From contig NW_027506902.1 of NCBI RefSeq assembly GCF_052324685.1, forward strand, positions 1,023,941 to 1,087,940: 64,000 nt of DNA, read 5' to 3'. The DNA is from Brachyhypopomus gauderio (taxonomy: Eukaryota; Chordata; Actinopteri; Gymnotiformes; Hypopomidae). The notes under the pieces are model-generated. The model was not told the DNA's origin. It saw only the letters and a list, made by a program, of their open reading frames with translations, and did no database searches. Position numbers and translations under genes: made by a program. Every line of letters starts with the position of its first letter. Within the stretch, counting starts at the first letter, position 1. Positions 11,220-24,451 of the stretch are shown piece by piece.

Positions 11220-14200
11220 TGTGACTTTACATTATTCTACCCTGAAAAAGGCAGAGATGAAATCTCTCATCAGGACTAAGTTGGAAGTGGACCTCTTTCA
11301 CTGCTGTTGACACCATTGGTTTTGCTACTCCTTAACTCCTGTGGACCACCTGTCAGCTTGCTATACGAATGTGCCTCCTGGTGACGCCTTCAGTTAGGAG
11401 TCTGTGGGGTCCTTTATGGTCAGTCTCTCAGGAAACACACAGAGAAGGACAGTCTAGCTGATATACCATGCTAGCCAAACAATGCGAACAGCCACCAGGT
11501 ACCATTATGCTAATGACTGCATGCTAATTGGCAGTGATTTGATGCTATTAGCAACATTTATACTTTAAAAATGTTTCTTAAAGTAAGACGTCCAGTTTAC
11601 TTGATGTTACTGGTGAGCAGATTTACAATTATCCCAGAATGATCTCATCTGTGCACATGAGAGTAATTTCTTCACATGCTTTGATCATTATAGCATCTTT
11701 TTTCACACAAAGAACTGCAGGTGAGTCAAATAACGACCAATAAATGAGGCGTCAGGAATCACATCGGGGTCCTTCACCCTTCACTTGTACCTGCAATATG
11801 AAGACAATATGGGGATTTATTCATTCTCAGAAATAACCATAATGACTAATAATGATGTGAAAGCTTGGTAAATTACAATTAAATTACTTGAGTTCTGCAT
11901 TGTCTTTCTGCTCTGTGACCTCTGTGACAGGAATTTCTAAATTACTCCAGCACTGTGGAGGGAGATACATGGTGGTTTTGACATGACATGGTGAGCAGTT
12001 AACAAAACATGCAGGTGTCTGGTGTAAATATCTCCTATACTGATATTAAACTAGACTAGAATAGCATCTGGCAATATACTGAAGTCTAAACAGCATTACT
12101 GCTATACTGTTTGTCTAATACTGTGTTTTGGGAGTAGGTTTTTATGTACATGTTGATCAAATTACTAAAAAACTGTTGCCTTTGCCGAATAGGCATCCAG
12201 GTGATCTAGTAAACTTTCTGAAATATATTTATGGATGTGGTTGTGGAAACAACCATGTAAAATCATATTATAAAATCAAGAGCTCCTGCTACCTTGATGC
12301 ACCTACAAATTCCCAAACAACCAAAAAAATATTTTACAAAATGCATTAAAGTAATGACTTTAGTATGACTTTACTTATGACATATAACTTTCCAGGGAGT
12401 GTGATGTGAGGCAAATAAGTAAGTGGCACCTTTAGTAAGTTTACAGGAGTTACCTGTAAACATTTGTCATGCTGTGCAGTCTCCAGAATCTGTACTCCCT
12501 GTAGTGTGTGAGTCCATTGGACTTTCGTTAACCATGGAGAAGTTCTGCAGTGATGTTCCTCACTTCCATCTCCAGTTGGTCCTTTACTGTTGTTTCTTCC
12601 ATAAATTTAAGTTATGATCTTAACACTATGATTATGTTTAGAGAAGTGATACCACTGAGGGTTGCATGCTTCAGTCATCAAGCTTTAGTACAGCACAGTG
12701 AGCACCAGTTGTTTATGGTACAAAAGAGAAAAGCAAATTGCATTCAATGTAATATTTACACAGCTGTGTGGATGTATAATGCACAGGCCACAGGTCACTT
12801 CCACCTCCCGCAACCCCCCCACCCCCAAAAAAGAAAAATGGGTAACAAAGGATGTAGACAGCTAGCTGTCATGACTGGAGACCTCGGCAGACCTCAACAG
12901 TGCACTGGAAGAGCATTGCGTAGCGCTGGAAGCAGGAACCTGCAGACCTGAAATATAGCGAACAGAACCAGGCACGGGTGACGCTAATGACGTGTACGTG
13001 TTAATTTTCACGTTGATTAGGGAGGACGAGGCGTGTGTGTGCATGTAGGTGTGTGTGAGTCAGTGGGTGTGTCCCTCTGGCTGAGAGACACAGGTTAGCC
13101 AGGCACACCTACACTACCTATATAAAAGTTTTCTTTTAGGCTAATGTTTATAGATGGAGTTGGCTGAATTATTGTGAGATTGTTATTGAAGGGTGGCCTT
13201 TTAAAATACTTTCAATTAAGTATGTCAATTTTAGCTAGAAAACAATTATAGACTATAAACTCTCTTTTGATGGTTGGCAGTTTTTTGGCATTCACACCAT
13301 AGTGAAAAACACAATCCAGGGTGCTTAGAACCCTGTGTTGCTGGTGTTGGTTGCAGGCTAGATTTGCTAATTGGGTTAATAGTGGCAGCAAAAAACCACC
13401 TTGCTGTGGTTGAGTATATCTGCCACTTTAGAAGTCCTTCATCAGCATATTGGGTAGGGGAGCACAAATTTGCCCAATCATCTGCAGCAGAAACAACTCC
13501 AAAAATGAAGTCAGTTGATTGTTACCAAAAAATATGTAATCCATCACTTCAAATGGTTTGGTATCTCCAAAATCAGGCAAAAAGAGTAGACAGTTTCAGA
13601 CTTGCTGAGGCCCAAAGTATTTAATAAGAAGTATAGTCTTCAGAGTGATCACTGGATTCTCCAGCACATACAGTACTCTAGCTGCTTTGAACCTGCTGCG
13701 TGAAGTGATAATTGTGTCATTCAAAATAAAGTTTTCAATTAATAGAAACACTTAATAAAAGATGAGTAGCATGTCAAGGGTATATTATGTACATAGATAA
13801 AATCATTGTTGTGATTCAGTCTCTTGCAAACTGAATTTGTGAGGTTTGAATCTTAGTTTTTAAATCTAAAATGCGAATGAAAAAAATTACTTAAACCCAT
13901 TTATTCAGTAGGTTTCCTGGAATCAGAAAAAAAAAATTCTGTTCTCAGATTAGACTCACAAATATGTTGCAATGCAGCAAATATGATGAACATGCATCAT
14001 TTATTTTGAGACAAAAACACCACCACTATATCAGCTGCTGAGGAGATTTTAACCAAACTTGGCAGATATCTTCAGAATGTGATGTTGTAAATATGAAGTG
14101 TGTATCGCAACCAATCAACAGTAGAAGAAAACTGAACAGATTATCTGTAAACAATAAAAAATGTTAATTGCAAAGTCTGTTTTGGATGCCCAATTTGAAC

Positions 14201-15515
14201 ATTTGAAAAACTGTGAAACACAGAAAAACTGTGAAAGACAGAATTCATCTTGAATAGAGCAATAAGACACCCCTCCCCCCACTTTAGGCCAAATGTTATG
14301 AAATTGTGTAGGTTTGTATAAAATTCCTGCCTGTTTTGTGAAAATTGACCTGTGTTAAAACCAACAAATGACTGCTAAATGGCATCTTGTTATTTATTAG
14401 GTAATCCTTGTGAATTTTTGATCCAGCTTGCGCACAAAAGCAGCAGGGAATATTTTGTTTTGATCAGAGCAGCAATTCTTGAGAAATGGTTATCTGCAAT
14501 TTTTTAGACGTATTACTGACAAGACCCTGTAATGTTTGGTCAGCAACCTAAACACCAATAGTGGTATAAGTTACAGATGTTTTAATCAATGAAGCCCCAT
14601 CCATAAACTATTGATTGGCATATCACAGTTGCATTATTTGCAAATGTAAAATTTTTTCTTTGAGAATTATTTAGTTAGTTGAAGTGGTGCCTGAGATGCT
14701 TCTCAAAACACGTGCCCTGGGGCACCAGCTGGTAGTGTCTTCTCATAGGTTAGGGTCACCAGTTCGTTATAATCAGCAGATCGCTCAGACACTCTAAGTA
14801 CTTGGAGTGGAGAAATGTGAGACCATGCTCATTGATCTCGGAAGTCACAGACTGGAGATCAATTTCATTTGAGTCAGAAATTATTGGTGTCAGACACTTT
14901 CATGCGTCTTCCCTCGTTGGTGTGATTCAAACACTGTCTGTCATTCTTTATCTTATCAGAAGGATGTTCAGATTGTCTGCCTTCAAGTGCACTTTTGATC
15001 AATGGTAGTTTGATGTTAATATAAACAGTCCCAAGGTCTCTTTTTTTTTTTTTTTACAAAATAACAATTGGAACAATTGACACTACTGACCATATATGTA
15101 TCTAACATGTAAAGTTTTCTTCACAAGTCACAGAAAAGGACTTTGCTGTGTTAAAGTGAAGATATGCACCTGCTTCCAATTAGGTCTTCTTATCTAGTTA
15201 TACAATAGTCCTCAGTATGCAACAGAACGTCACTTTTATGTTTTCCTTTTGTGTCTTGCTTCCTGTTCTACTATTTACTTTGGAATTTATTTTGGTCAAA
15301 TATATGAAAAACGTAAATAACAATATTGCAAAGTGTGAAAAAATAAGTGAGTTTAAATAATTAAACGTGCTATTTCAACTATGCTACATAGCATAACACT
15401 TGAAATTCACGCTTTCATTATCAGAAAGTGAATTTGTGATGGTTGTGTATTTTGAGTATGGAGTATGGTGAGGTGGTGATTGGTTGAGTATTTTGAGTAT
15501 GGTTAGTTGGTGATT
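11220..15515. other. Gene-free stretch
   Basis: AT-rich sequence with no supportable exon on either strand. A C-rich/A-rich run lies near 12810. Short ORFs here lack splice context and family resemblance. Confidence 0.45.
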
Positions 15516-15520
15516 GGCTG

Positions 15521-15541
15521 ATTAGGGTTAGGGTTAGGGTT
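15521..15541 (+). repeat. Interstitial telomere-like repeat
   Basis: Three consecutive TTAGGG units (attagggttagggttagggt) inside ordinary sequence. The tract is too short to be a telomere. Confidence 0.8.
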
Positions 15542-15639
15542 GACCTGTATGTGTATCATAGAGTTATGGAGCACTGAGCCTCAGGTCAATGTCAGACAAG
15601 GGCAGCCTTGTGAAAGCTTCCCAGAATGACTCTATAATG

Positions 15640-15835
15640 TGCAGCCACCCTTATACAACAGGTATTAGATACATCAACCATCCTTATACAACAGGTATTA
15701 AATACAGCAACTACCTTTATACAACAAGTATTAAATACATCAGATACTCTTATACAACAGGTATTAAATATATCAGCCACCCTTATACAACATGTATACA
15801 TCAGCCACATTTATACAGAAGGTATTAAATACACA
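15640..15835. repeat. 30-bp minisatellite, about six copies
   Basis: The unit is roughly cttatacaacaggtattaaa plus tacatcaacc. Copies differ by a few bases, and the last two are shortened. ORFs on both strands merely mirror the repeat. Confidence 0.9.
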
Positions 15836-15839
15836 CATA

Positions 15840-18800
15840 TGTATAATAACAGGACTTTTAAAATTAGTTTTTAAATTCAATTTATTTTCAATTTTAATTT
15901 ATTGTGTATGTTCATATTTCATTTGCTATATTTGTTATACAATGTCAAATGCGTAATTAAATCAGTAATTAATTGTGCACAAAAATCTCCTCCACAGTTT
16001 GCTAGTAACCTATTTTATCTTGTCCCAATGATGACCTAATTTATAAGCCCAGAGATCATCAACCTATAATGAAATGAAGGATAATTATGACACCCCCCCC
16101 CCCCCCCCCCCCAACTTTTTCTGAACAGAACACGCATGTTTAGTCCCATGTATCTAACATCACTTTGGTGTGTCTCTAGAATGGCTTTCCTAGGTGAGAC
16201 CAAGTTCAGACAAGGCCTTGGTGAGTCATATCCGTCACAAGAACAAGACGAACAGAGGTGTGAGACTGAGAAAAAGTCAAGACCAAAACCTTTCAGCTCA
16301 AGATCATAAATCTAAATCACTCAAATTAAACTTTCATCAAATTACATTTTCATTTATTTATTTATTTTGAGGGTGGGTACATTCTTTTTTATGAATAGAA
16401 GCAAGATATATGTGTGCTTTGTCAAACAAAATGAACCCTTGCATTAGCCTGAAGGATTTTATTAAGGGTTACTATAGCTACCATAACCAATAATGCATAA
16501 TGCATTTTATTTAGTTACCATAGCTACCATAGTTACCATAACCCACAATGCATAACGCAATTTAATGATTTTCCATAATCATTTGTCATTAAAACACTTT
16601 TACACAATTTAATTGGCTTATTTGTGAACAAATACAGTCTCATCTCTGCCGTTATCATTCCTGCAAGATAAGTGAGAATCCTCACTATGACACTTAGTTC
16701 TGGGCGTTCAACACTTCTGGACACGTCAGGATATAATGACACACCCAAATAAATGAAAATTCAGACAATTCGGACAAGATTTGAAGATTACATTATCATG
16801 GCGTTCTTGTTATAGGGAATTTAATGTGAGATTAATCTGCCAAATATTTCTTTGTAATCTTTTGTAATCTTACAAATTTCTTTGTAATGAATGTAAAAAG
16901 CATTCATTTCTGCTATTGTTACTGTTACAGGTTCTGCTATATTTAGTGCTATAGTTACTGCTATAGCTAATAGGATATAGATAACAGGATTCCAAGTGCT
17001 CTCTTCACTTCATCCTGCACAGTACAGATGGTAGATGTATACATGAACAGCATAGATGAATACATGCTGAACACATCATTGCATTGTTCTTGCAAAGGAA
17101 CAACCCTACAAAGGACAGGAACCCCCCAGATGAGTTCCATAAATATCACCACAGATACCATGCAGTGCACACACCAGTAACTTCATTATAAACACACTGA
17201 GTGTGTCTTGCGGTAGTACAATTAGCTAGAGTCTGTAAACCATCTTCTTCAAAATCACAGTTCGTGTTGGTTCTTGATTAATTATACGATTTTGTCTGGA
17301 CAGTATATGAGTAGTGTTTTATTTATGTTACTAATATGACACAGCACAAGAAGCCTATCTGGTTTTAAAGTTTTTTACACACTGGTTACATGCAGTTACA
17401 TGCTGAACTGTTGTCAGAGTAAAACATCTGGGTGTTCTTGCTGCTGTGTTGAACTCTATATGAATGAATGTGGTTCCTTTCATGGAACCCAAGGTTGCTT
17501 TACAATGGACATATACAACTTATATATTCAGTGAGTGAGAAGTGACAGGTGTTTCTGAAGCTCATCCCTGACTCATCTTCTACCAATTACATGTCTTCCT
17601 TGTTGCTAGTGCTTTGGTATCATTATGCAAACCTCATTACTGCATTGTTAGCATCTGTTAGGTCAGGGTCACTGTATGAAAAATGTCCCATTCATGTCAC
17701 TGTGAACATCGAGAAGTGTGAGTGTCTCTGTGAGCACTCACCACTGTCCTGGAAAACCAGCAGCCAATGAGAGTGCAGCAGCACAACAAACACAGAATCT
17801 TCAATGACATCAAAGAGGTCTCAGCTCAGAGTGCGTCTTCACACGCAGCCTAAGACGTATCGCGTGTAGAATGGACACTGGCGCTAGCTGGTCCAGATCT
17901 GCCCGGTCACACGAGCAACCGGACACACAGGATCTTTTTGTACAAGGACGAGGCCATCTTTGTTTCACACACGTCCAAAAAGTCTGTTTCTCAAGGGGAG
18001 AACACGTCACCAAGTATATGTCATATTCATTACAGAGGACGGACCAGGGCAAAGCCTTTGTCTAAAATGGACCTATACACACATTTCAAAATACACAAAG
18101 GCATCAGCTGTGCTTACTGTGAAAGCAAGCAAACTAGAAAATAATGGCATGGTGCTACAAATATTGTCAACTAGTAACTAGTAACACATCAGTATTAATT
18201 AATTAATCTATATGCTACCAATATTGTCTCATTAGATTAGTTTAACACCTTAGAGCAGATGTTGATTGGTGTAGCATTTGTTTTGTGTGCACTGTACACA
18301 TGCATGATGTAAGACAGAACAGTGACTCTGAACTGTAGTGAACAATAAGGTGGAGTGAAGGGTTGACATGCTGCTTGGGTGCACAGTTATCTGAACTCAC
18401 AGGGAGGAGAAATCAAAGAAGATGTTTTCTGTTGTTTAGTTTCTCACTGACCTATGGTCACTGCTCTCTTCCACCCTTACTTCCTACACCGAGGGGGAAA
18501 TGGGACCCATCATGATGTAATACCAGTCTGAAACAGAGTTTACCAGATGCTGTGGAGGTCTAAAAAAAGCAGAGTGGAAGGGAAGGGCCAGAAGAGAAGG
18601 AAAAAATACATACAACTAATATGAGCTTGTTTGAAACGTAACACCCAGTCAAGGACTGGACATACCGTAGAGTAAAAAGTGCATTAATCTGTTCTACTTG
18701 GCGTGTAGTTAGGCGTCATGACAGTTATTCTGTGCCAGTGTGTTAGCCAACATATGTTTTAATACTCATCATGGTTCTTCACAGTAGCAATTGCTGGAAA

Positions 18801-18850
18801 CACACAGTGCTAATCTTCCTCTGTGGTAAATAACTATTATTCTGTCCAAA
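15840..18850. other. Gene-free stretch with poly-C tract
   Basis: A run of about 24 C lies at 16089-16113. A short degenerate repeat of taccatagctaccata type lies at 16460-16560. No exon, RNA gene or complete mobile element was recognised. Confidence 0.45.
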
Positions 18851-18854
18851 TCTT

Positions 18855-19460
18855 TTGAAATTTGCAGACAGCTCCATTGTGACTGGTCTCATCTCAAATT
18901 GTGATGCAGATCCACGGTGCCTCTGTCATGGTGATTGGAGCAGTGCAGACAGAAAAGAAGCTGTCCAGATGGTTATTGTCTTCAGAAGGAAGTGCACACC
19001 CTTCACTCTCTTGAACATGCACGCTCCAGGCTGCGTAGCCTTTCCTTGTATTTCCGACGGTATTCCAACAATAGACCAGGAATGTCCAACTCAAAAGACC
19101 TGGAAGACCCAACAGTACATGCTCTGTCTCTGCACAAGACGTCGGGGGTGTCACAAGAACCACCCAGCCTGGCCTGCCCAGCTGCTCAGCCAAGACACAT
19201 CAACAGCACAGCCACAGCACAGCCACAGCACAGATAGTCGCAGTGTCATCCATTTCCATCTGGTTTGGAATCATCGCCACACATTGTGCAATGAACAGTC
19301 ACTGGTTGTCAGGTCTCTTTCTCAAATCCCATCAACAACAACAACAACAAAAAAAGTTGGGCACCTGTGCATTTTGTGTATTTGTATATTATTTTACTGT
19401 TTATCCATATTCTATTGTGTATTGTTTACTTCAGTGACTAATCATAGAGAGACCAGGTAA
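18855..19460 (+). other. Unassigned open frame of 201 codons
   Basis: An uninterrupted plus-strand frame runs from 18855. An overlapping plus frame (18935-19237) contains the more protein-like stretch RLRSLSLYFRRYSNN, preceded by an acceptor-like ttgtcttcag at about 18977-18986. I do not recognise a family. Low-complexity tails (PQHSHS, Q-rich) and two competing frames argue that it may be chance or a decayed exon. Confidence 0.15.
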
Positions 19461-20714
19461 AACAAAAACCAGAGGAGAAACCCAACACCTGAAAAGTGCA
19501 AAGCAAAGGTCAAACCAGCAGTAACCAGCAGGTGGAGCCACCCAGAACCACAGGCCTTTAAACAGAGATGTCAGTAGGAGCTGACACAGAGGCTCAATCC
19601 GAAATGGCAGTAGCTACGCACTACATTTCAATGTAGTACGTTCTGCTCAACCGTTAAAGCCATAACTTACATACTAAATCCGCCACTTTATCTATGACAT
19701 ATGATGTCAAACAATCATAGTTAAATGCTCCAGTTGAATCAAGGGACAGGACAATGTGCTGCAATCACATACTTCAAAACAGATCACAATTAAGTAAGCC
19801 ATCCTTGTACTTTTCGCTTACTGTTTAATGCATACTATGTATTTAGACATACTACCCTTTATTGAGTAGTGCTTTGGCGTACTGTATATTGAGGAAATGA
19901 CGGCATTTTGGACGGAGCAAGGGACTGATTAGACAACATGGAACAATTGGGACAGGAGGCTAACGCTCAGGAAGAGGAACTCAAAATTCTGGAGAGACTG
20001 ACCTCTGGTGGAAACAAGCAGTATTGCACAGAACTGGTTTGAAAGGTAGACCTACTGTATACTGAAACACATCAGTTAAATTATTTTTTTTGTTGTCGCT
20101 GTTATTATTGTTGTTATATACATTAAGTATATGCTGAATTATTTACATTATTTACAAAATCAGTAATCAAATAAAAAGAAAGAAAGAAAAAAATGTATTC
20201 AGAATGTAGCAGGAAAATTATGTATCTCCAGTTCAGGAGTGAAAACAGAACTTTTCCTTCTTAATAAAAACCTAAAAGAGGAAACAAATCCACCATCAGA
20301 GTAGAGTTGATTTCTTGAATAGAAAATGTGTGAAGATGTCTTACAGGTACAGTCACGTTTGCTGCTATCACAAGGAGAAAAGTGTTAAAGAAGCCAAATG
20401 ATATTAGACAGCTGTGATATGTGGTGAAAACAGCTGCTAAAAGCAGATAAATCAGATAACACATACTTCACAAATCCAGCGCCATTACAACACAATGAAG
20501 TCACAGGTTTGAACCTGGTTTGAGAGAAAATAGGAATAGATTTGGCTTCTTCATTGTCATTCAGAAAGATTCCCACAGCACAATAAACTGACAGAGATTT
20601 GTAAAAGAGTAGCAGTGGAGAAGCTTTTCCTGCCCCTGGACTCACAGACGACTTTATTCAGGATACCCTAGTGTATAATCACAGCTCAACAGACACCCCT
20701 AAAGGGTAATCACC

Positions 20715-20800
20715 CAGTGCTTAATTTGTAAATCAAACGATGCCGGAACGCAAACAGCAGCACGAGACAAGGGGTCACTGAGGCCAACAATGTCACCGGA
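20715..20800. repeat. Dispersed repeat, copy 1 (second copy at 25743)
   Basis: About 86 bases that recur at 25743-25829 with only a handful of differences. The shared core includes gacaaggggtcactgaggcc. The start CAGTGCTTAATTTG resembles a hAT-type terminus, but no partner end was found. Confidence 0.7.
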
Positions 20801-20817
20801 TGTTTCTTTATTAGTGT

Positions 20818-20925
20818 TGCCACCTGTCCCGGTTTTCCCAGGACTGTCCCGGTTTTAACGTGCCTGTCCCAGTTTTCCCGGGCTGTCCCGGTTTTTCTTC
20901 TTTTTAATATTCGGTCCCGGCAAAA
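20818..20925. repeat. Short internal repeat of ctgtcccggtttt type
   Basis: The motif ctgtcccggttttcccagga is repeated four times with changes, directly after the dispersed repeat. Its origin is unknown. Confidence 0.6.
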
Positions 20926-21298
20926 AAACTAGGTTATATCAAACCACGATTCAGACTGTTTCTGCACACTTTAAATCTGTTATTTTTTCTTGCTGTGTCC
21001 ATTTTAAACCCCTCCAGTAACATTTTACGTTCTTCACTACATAGATGTAGGTAGGTGCGCACACGTACTTCCCTGTTCCCAAACCTAGTGGCACCGCTTC
21101 TCCCGCCAGAGTGAAACTGCGTTCGCCTAAATGTCTGCAAACAGGCCAGAAACAGACAACATCCAAACACACAGAGTACGTTCCTTCTCTCTCCTCTCTG
21201 CTGCCGGCGAGCAACACCCAAACCACCTATATAGCCCAAGCTCCACCACATGTGGCCGTGGTGCAATAGGCAGCGTCCAACAGGGACCTGGTGAAAAG

Positions 21299-21303
<5 letters not shown>

Positions 21304-21371
<68 letters not shown>
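21304..21371. repeat. (CA)n microsatellite
   Basis: About 33 CA dinucleotides. Valine/cysteine ORFs on the minus strand and threonine/histidine ORFs on the plus strand are artefacts. Confidence 0.95.
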
Positions 21372-21373
<2 letters not shown>

Positions 21374-21641
21374 CTCAAAGTTTAGTGTCTCCAAAATAAT
21401 AGACTCAATCTTTAAGCATGTTACTTTGGAGAATTCATATACTAGGTGAGAACTAGATGAGAACAAAATATACTAGGTGAGAACAAAATCGTGTGAAAAG
21501 CAAAAGTGAATTATCAAGTTTGCTGTTCACACACTATACTTTTCATTTCAGATCTCTAGACAAAACCGTTTTGCACCACTTCATTAATATATCTGTTTCA
21601 TGTTGCTATGGTAGCTTTTTTAATTCAGTAACCAACAAGGT

Positions 21642-22082
21642 CTAAAAAAATGCAGAATGAAAACTGGTCTGCACATGTCCATCACTGCAGACTAACCAGA
21701 TGAGCTTCTGATCTGTCTCACAGAAGATCAGATCGATGTCTTCAGGACACATCTGGAGGAATCTATTCTTCAGATTCTCAATGCTCTCAGCATAGCTCTG
21801 CTCGTTTTGCTCTGAGACCAGTTCAGGAAGATGTGCCTTGACAGATGCCACAGTGTTCGTGAGCTGTCTCAGTCTGGATGTCTGTCTGTTAGTCTGGATG
21901 TCTGTTTAATTGAAGATGTTCCTGCACTTGGGGCATTCTGTTTGCTGACCTGGATATGTGCTGGTCTGTAGATGAAGTGTGCTGCTGTACTTACAGAAAT
22001 AGTGCACACAGGGTAGACTCACTGGATCTGAAAATCCATCAAACCCAACATATGGAGCACTGGGTCTGCTGGCTGAAGCCAT
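21642..22082 (-). pseudogene. RING-finger protein pseudogene (TRIM/RNF-like N-terminus)
   Basis: The minus strand from an ATG at 22082 reads M-A-S-A-S-R. After a one-base frame change it gives Q-C-S-I-C (first RING cysteine pair), then SDPVSLPCVHYFC (middle cysteine/histidine ligands) and ECPKCRN (last pair). A stop follows the RING. The frame then resumes with a helical stretch (VASVKAHLPELVSEQNEQ... to 21642). The order of zinc ligands is that of a RING E3 ubiquitin ligase, with a start typical of fish TRIM proteins. Two frame breaks plus a stop, and no visible downstream domain exons, mark it as dead. The exact parent gene is unknown. Confidence 0.5.
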
Positions 22083-22526
22083 CATGCTGCTACAGTGTCA
22101 AGACATTCTCCTCAGGCTCCTTCAGCTTTCTCCTAAAACTTTAAATGCAGTACTAACATTCATGAGTCTAAACTACTAATTATATGATATCATAAACAGG
22201 TTTAATTATGGCTAGAATTAAAGAATATCGATATCTACTAATGATATCTTTTGTCAGTTTGCATTGTCATTGTCTGGTGGTTGAGTTAGCATCTTTTTCT
22301 CTTTTTAACCTTTGTTAACTTTAGACATAATGTGTCCTATCAGCACTTCCATTGCAGGCTGTGTGTACTGATGTACAAAGTGCGCATTTGTACGTCATGG
22401 GGAGTCATAGGGTTTGAGGGGAGTTAACCTGCGTGGTGGGTGTAACCTGGGAGTGCGGGAACAAGAAATGTTGGACTATGTTAGTGAGCACGCTAATAAA
22501 GAGTTCATATAAAAACTTCCTTCACC

Positions 22527-22715
22527 ACTGAGCCAAAAGGCAAAGCTCTCGATTTACTGGTCAATCTACATTCTGACTCTCTGGGTAGTGACCGAAAGAA
22601 TGAGATCGTGAATATAAGCGGCCAAAATGAGTTTTCTCCGCAGGGTGTCCGGGCTCTCCCTTAAGGTACGGAGCACGGTCATCCGGAAGAGGCTCGGAGT
22701 AGAGTCGGCGCTCCA
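22527..22715 (+). mobile_element. Rex3-like LINE fragment
   Basis: Plus strand. It starts in the segment read as LSQKAK, then KMSFLRRVSGLSL and VIRKRLGVES, the same C-terminal region as in the copies at 10.3 and 57.2 kb. An internal stop and missing codons show decay. About 190 bases remain. Confidence 0.75.
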
Positions 22716-23249
22716 TAACTGAGGAGCTTAAAAGCTGAGGGTTTTTTGTATACATTTATGTAAAAATATTTTTACCTATTTGCAGTTTTTCAAAAGACAA
22801 AAACTACTTAAAATAAGGTTTAAAAAATCAGAGCCATTTTGAATAATCAATATGCCTCTTATATGCCACTATAATTCAAATATTATGTTTGTGTCAATTT
22901 CACATTATTTCAACCTTTCACAAATCAAATCTCAAACATATGGTCATGTAGATGAGGAGACTTCTTCAAGAGAGCTTGCACAGTCTCATGTGGCAGCCAA
23001 GGTGTGTAAGGAAAGGTGTGTAAGCAGCGACCACCCACACCTGACACACGCCCCATTTACATAACACTGGAGGCAAATGGTCTTGCCCTACAATATCTGA
23101 GTGAACTCATTGCATACTGTAACCCATCTTGCCTGCTGCAGGGTTTCTATTAGTTTCTATTAGGAGACAGGAGAGGCAAGAAGGGCTATTCACACCTGCC
23201 AACACCTGCAATTAGACAGTGCTTTGGGAGTGAAAGGTATTTCTGTCAA

Positions 23250-23830
23250 AAGACGAGGATTTGGTCATTCTTAATGCTTTATAGGTCAACAGAATAATTT
23301 TAAAATCAATTAGATATTTAATTAGATATTACCGGTGCAACGTTGAGAGAGTAGGACTAATGTGATAAAATTTTCTAGCCCTAGTTAGGACTCTGGCTGC
23401 TGTATCCTGTACAAGTTGGAATTTCTTTAGGAAGTGTTTAGAGCATCCGATCACTAGGCTGTTACTTTAGTCCAATCTCGATGAGACAAAGGTGTGGACC
23501 AGTTTCTCTGCATCAAAATAAACGAAATTAAATGTCTCAGCTTGGCAATATTACATAAATTGAAAAGGTCAGCCTTAGTGACATTGCATATCTGTGTTTC
23601 AAATGAAAGATCAAAATCTATAGTAACATCTAAGCTTTTTGCAGTAGATTTAGGTGTTACTGAAAACCCATCTAGGGTAAGAGGAATATTAGACCATTTG
23701 CTTTTTGCAGCTTTGGGTCCAAGAAGCAACACCTCAGTCTTATCGGAATATAGAAAAAGAAATTTGGACGCGATCCAGTGTTTTATTTCCTGGATGCAGT
23801 TCTCACACAATAAAAGATCGATACAGTGCT
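23250..23830 (-). mobile_element. L2/CR1-type LINE fragment
   Basis: Minus-strand frame 23810-23454 reads as the part of the reverse transcriptase after the YADD region: SDKTEVLLLGPK, then LTLDGFSVTPK and VTIDFDLSFETQI. A shifted frame continues to about 23330 with AARVLTRARKF. Frameshifts show an inactive copy. The family differs from the Rex3-like copies and resembles the LINE at 52-53.9 kb. Confidence 0.75.
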
Positions 23831-24451
23831 CAGCTTTAATCTGGGAACAACTAGGAGACCAGAGTCAGATGACCGAAGCTGGTGAGCAGGAACGTAGCGG
23901 TGCAAAAGTTTAGCCAGATATATGAGAACCAAGCCAGAGAGCTTTATAAGTAAGTACTAGAATTTTGTACTGGATACGAAGATTTATCAGAAACCATGAA
24001 GCTCCAGGGCAGCTCAAGTATAGCTGATATTTACTGGATTTTCTGCACTGAATGTACAGATGCTGCTGTCTTCAGAAACCCACAGCCAGGTACTTTACCA
24101 TGGGTGACAGCCGAAACGCCTGCTGGAGCATTGCTGTACATACTCAGTACAAGTTTGTTTTATCTCTCTTTGATAATTCCCTGTACACCTGGAGTATGTT
24201 TCCATAGGGCTGGGTCCACCTCATTGTTTCTGATGATTGATGATGTTTAGGATTATTATTTAAATTATTTGTATAGTGCCTTTCTCAATGCCCAAGTTGT
24301 TTTACAATCAACACACTACACAATGCTTTCACATCCAGTCAAACACTGGTGAGAGACAGCAGCCAATCATACACAGTGTTTGTCTCTTCTCATTTTTATG
24401 GCAATAAAATCAAATCAATTAAAGTGGGTCCAAACTTAGACTAAAGAATCT

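Noticed and set aside
15521..15541. Chromosome end
   Set aside because: Only three TTAGGG units with normal sequence on both sides.
20934..21466. ORFs full of Val-Cys or Thr-His
   Set aside because: They are read through the (CA)n tract and have no family resemblance or splice context.
23494..23913. 139-codon plus-strand ORF
   Set aside because: Antisense of the L2-type LINE fragment on the minus strand.
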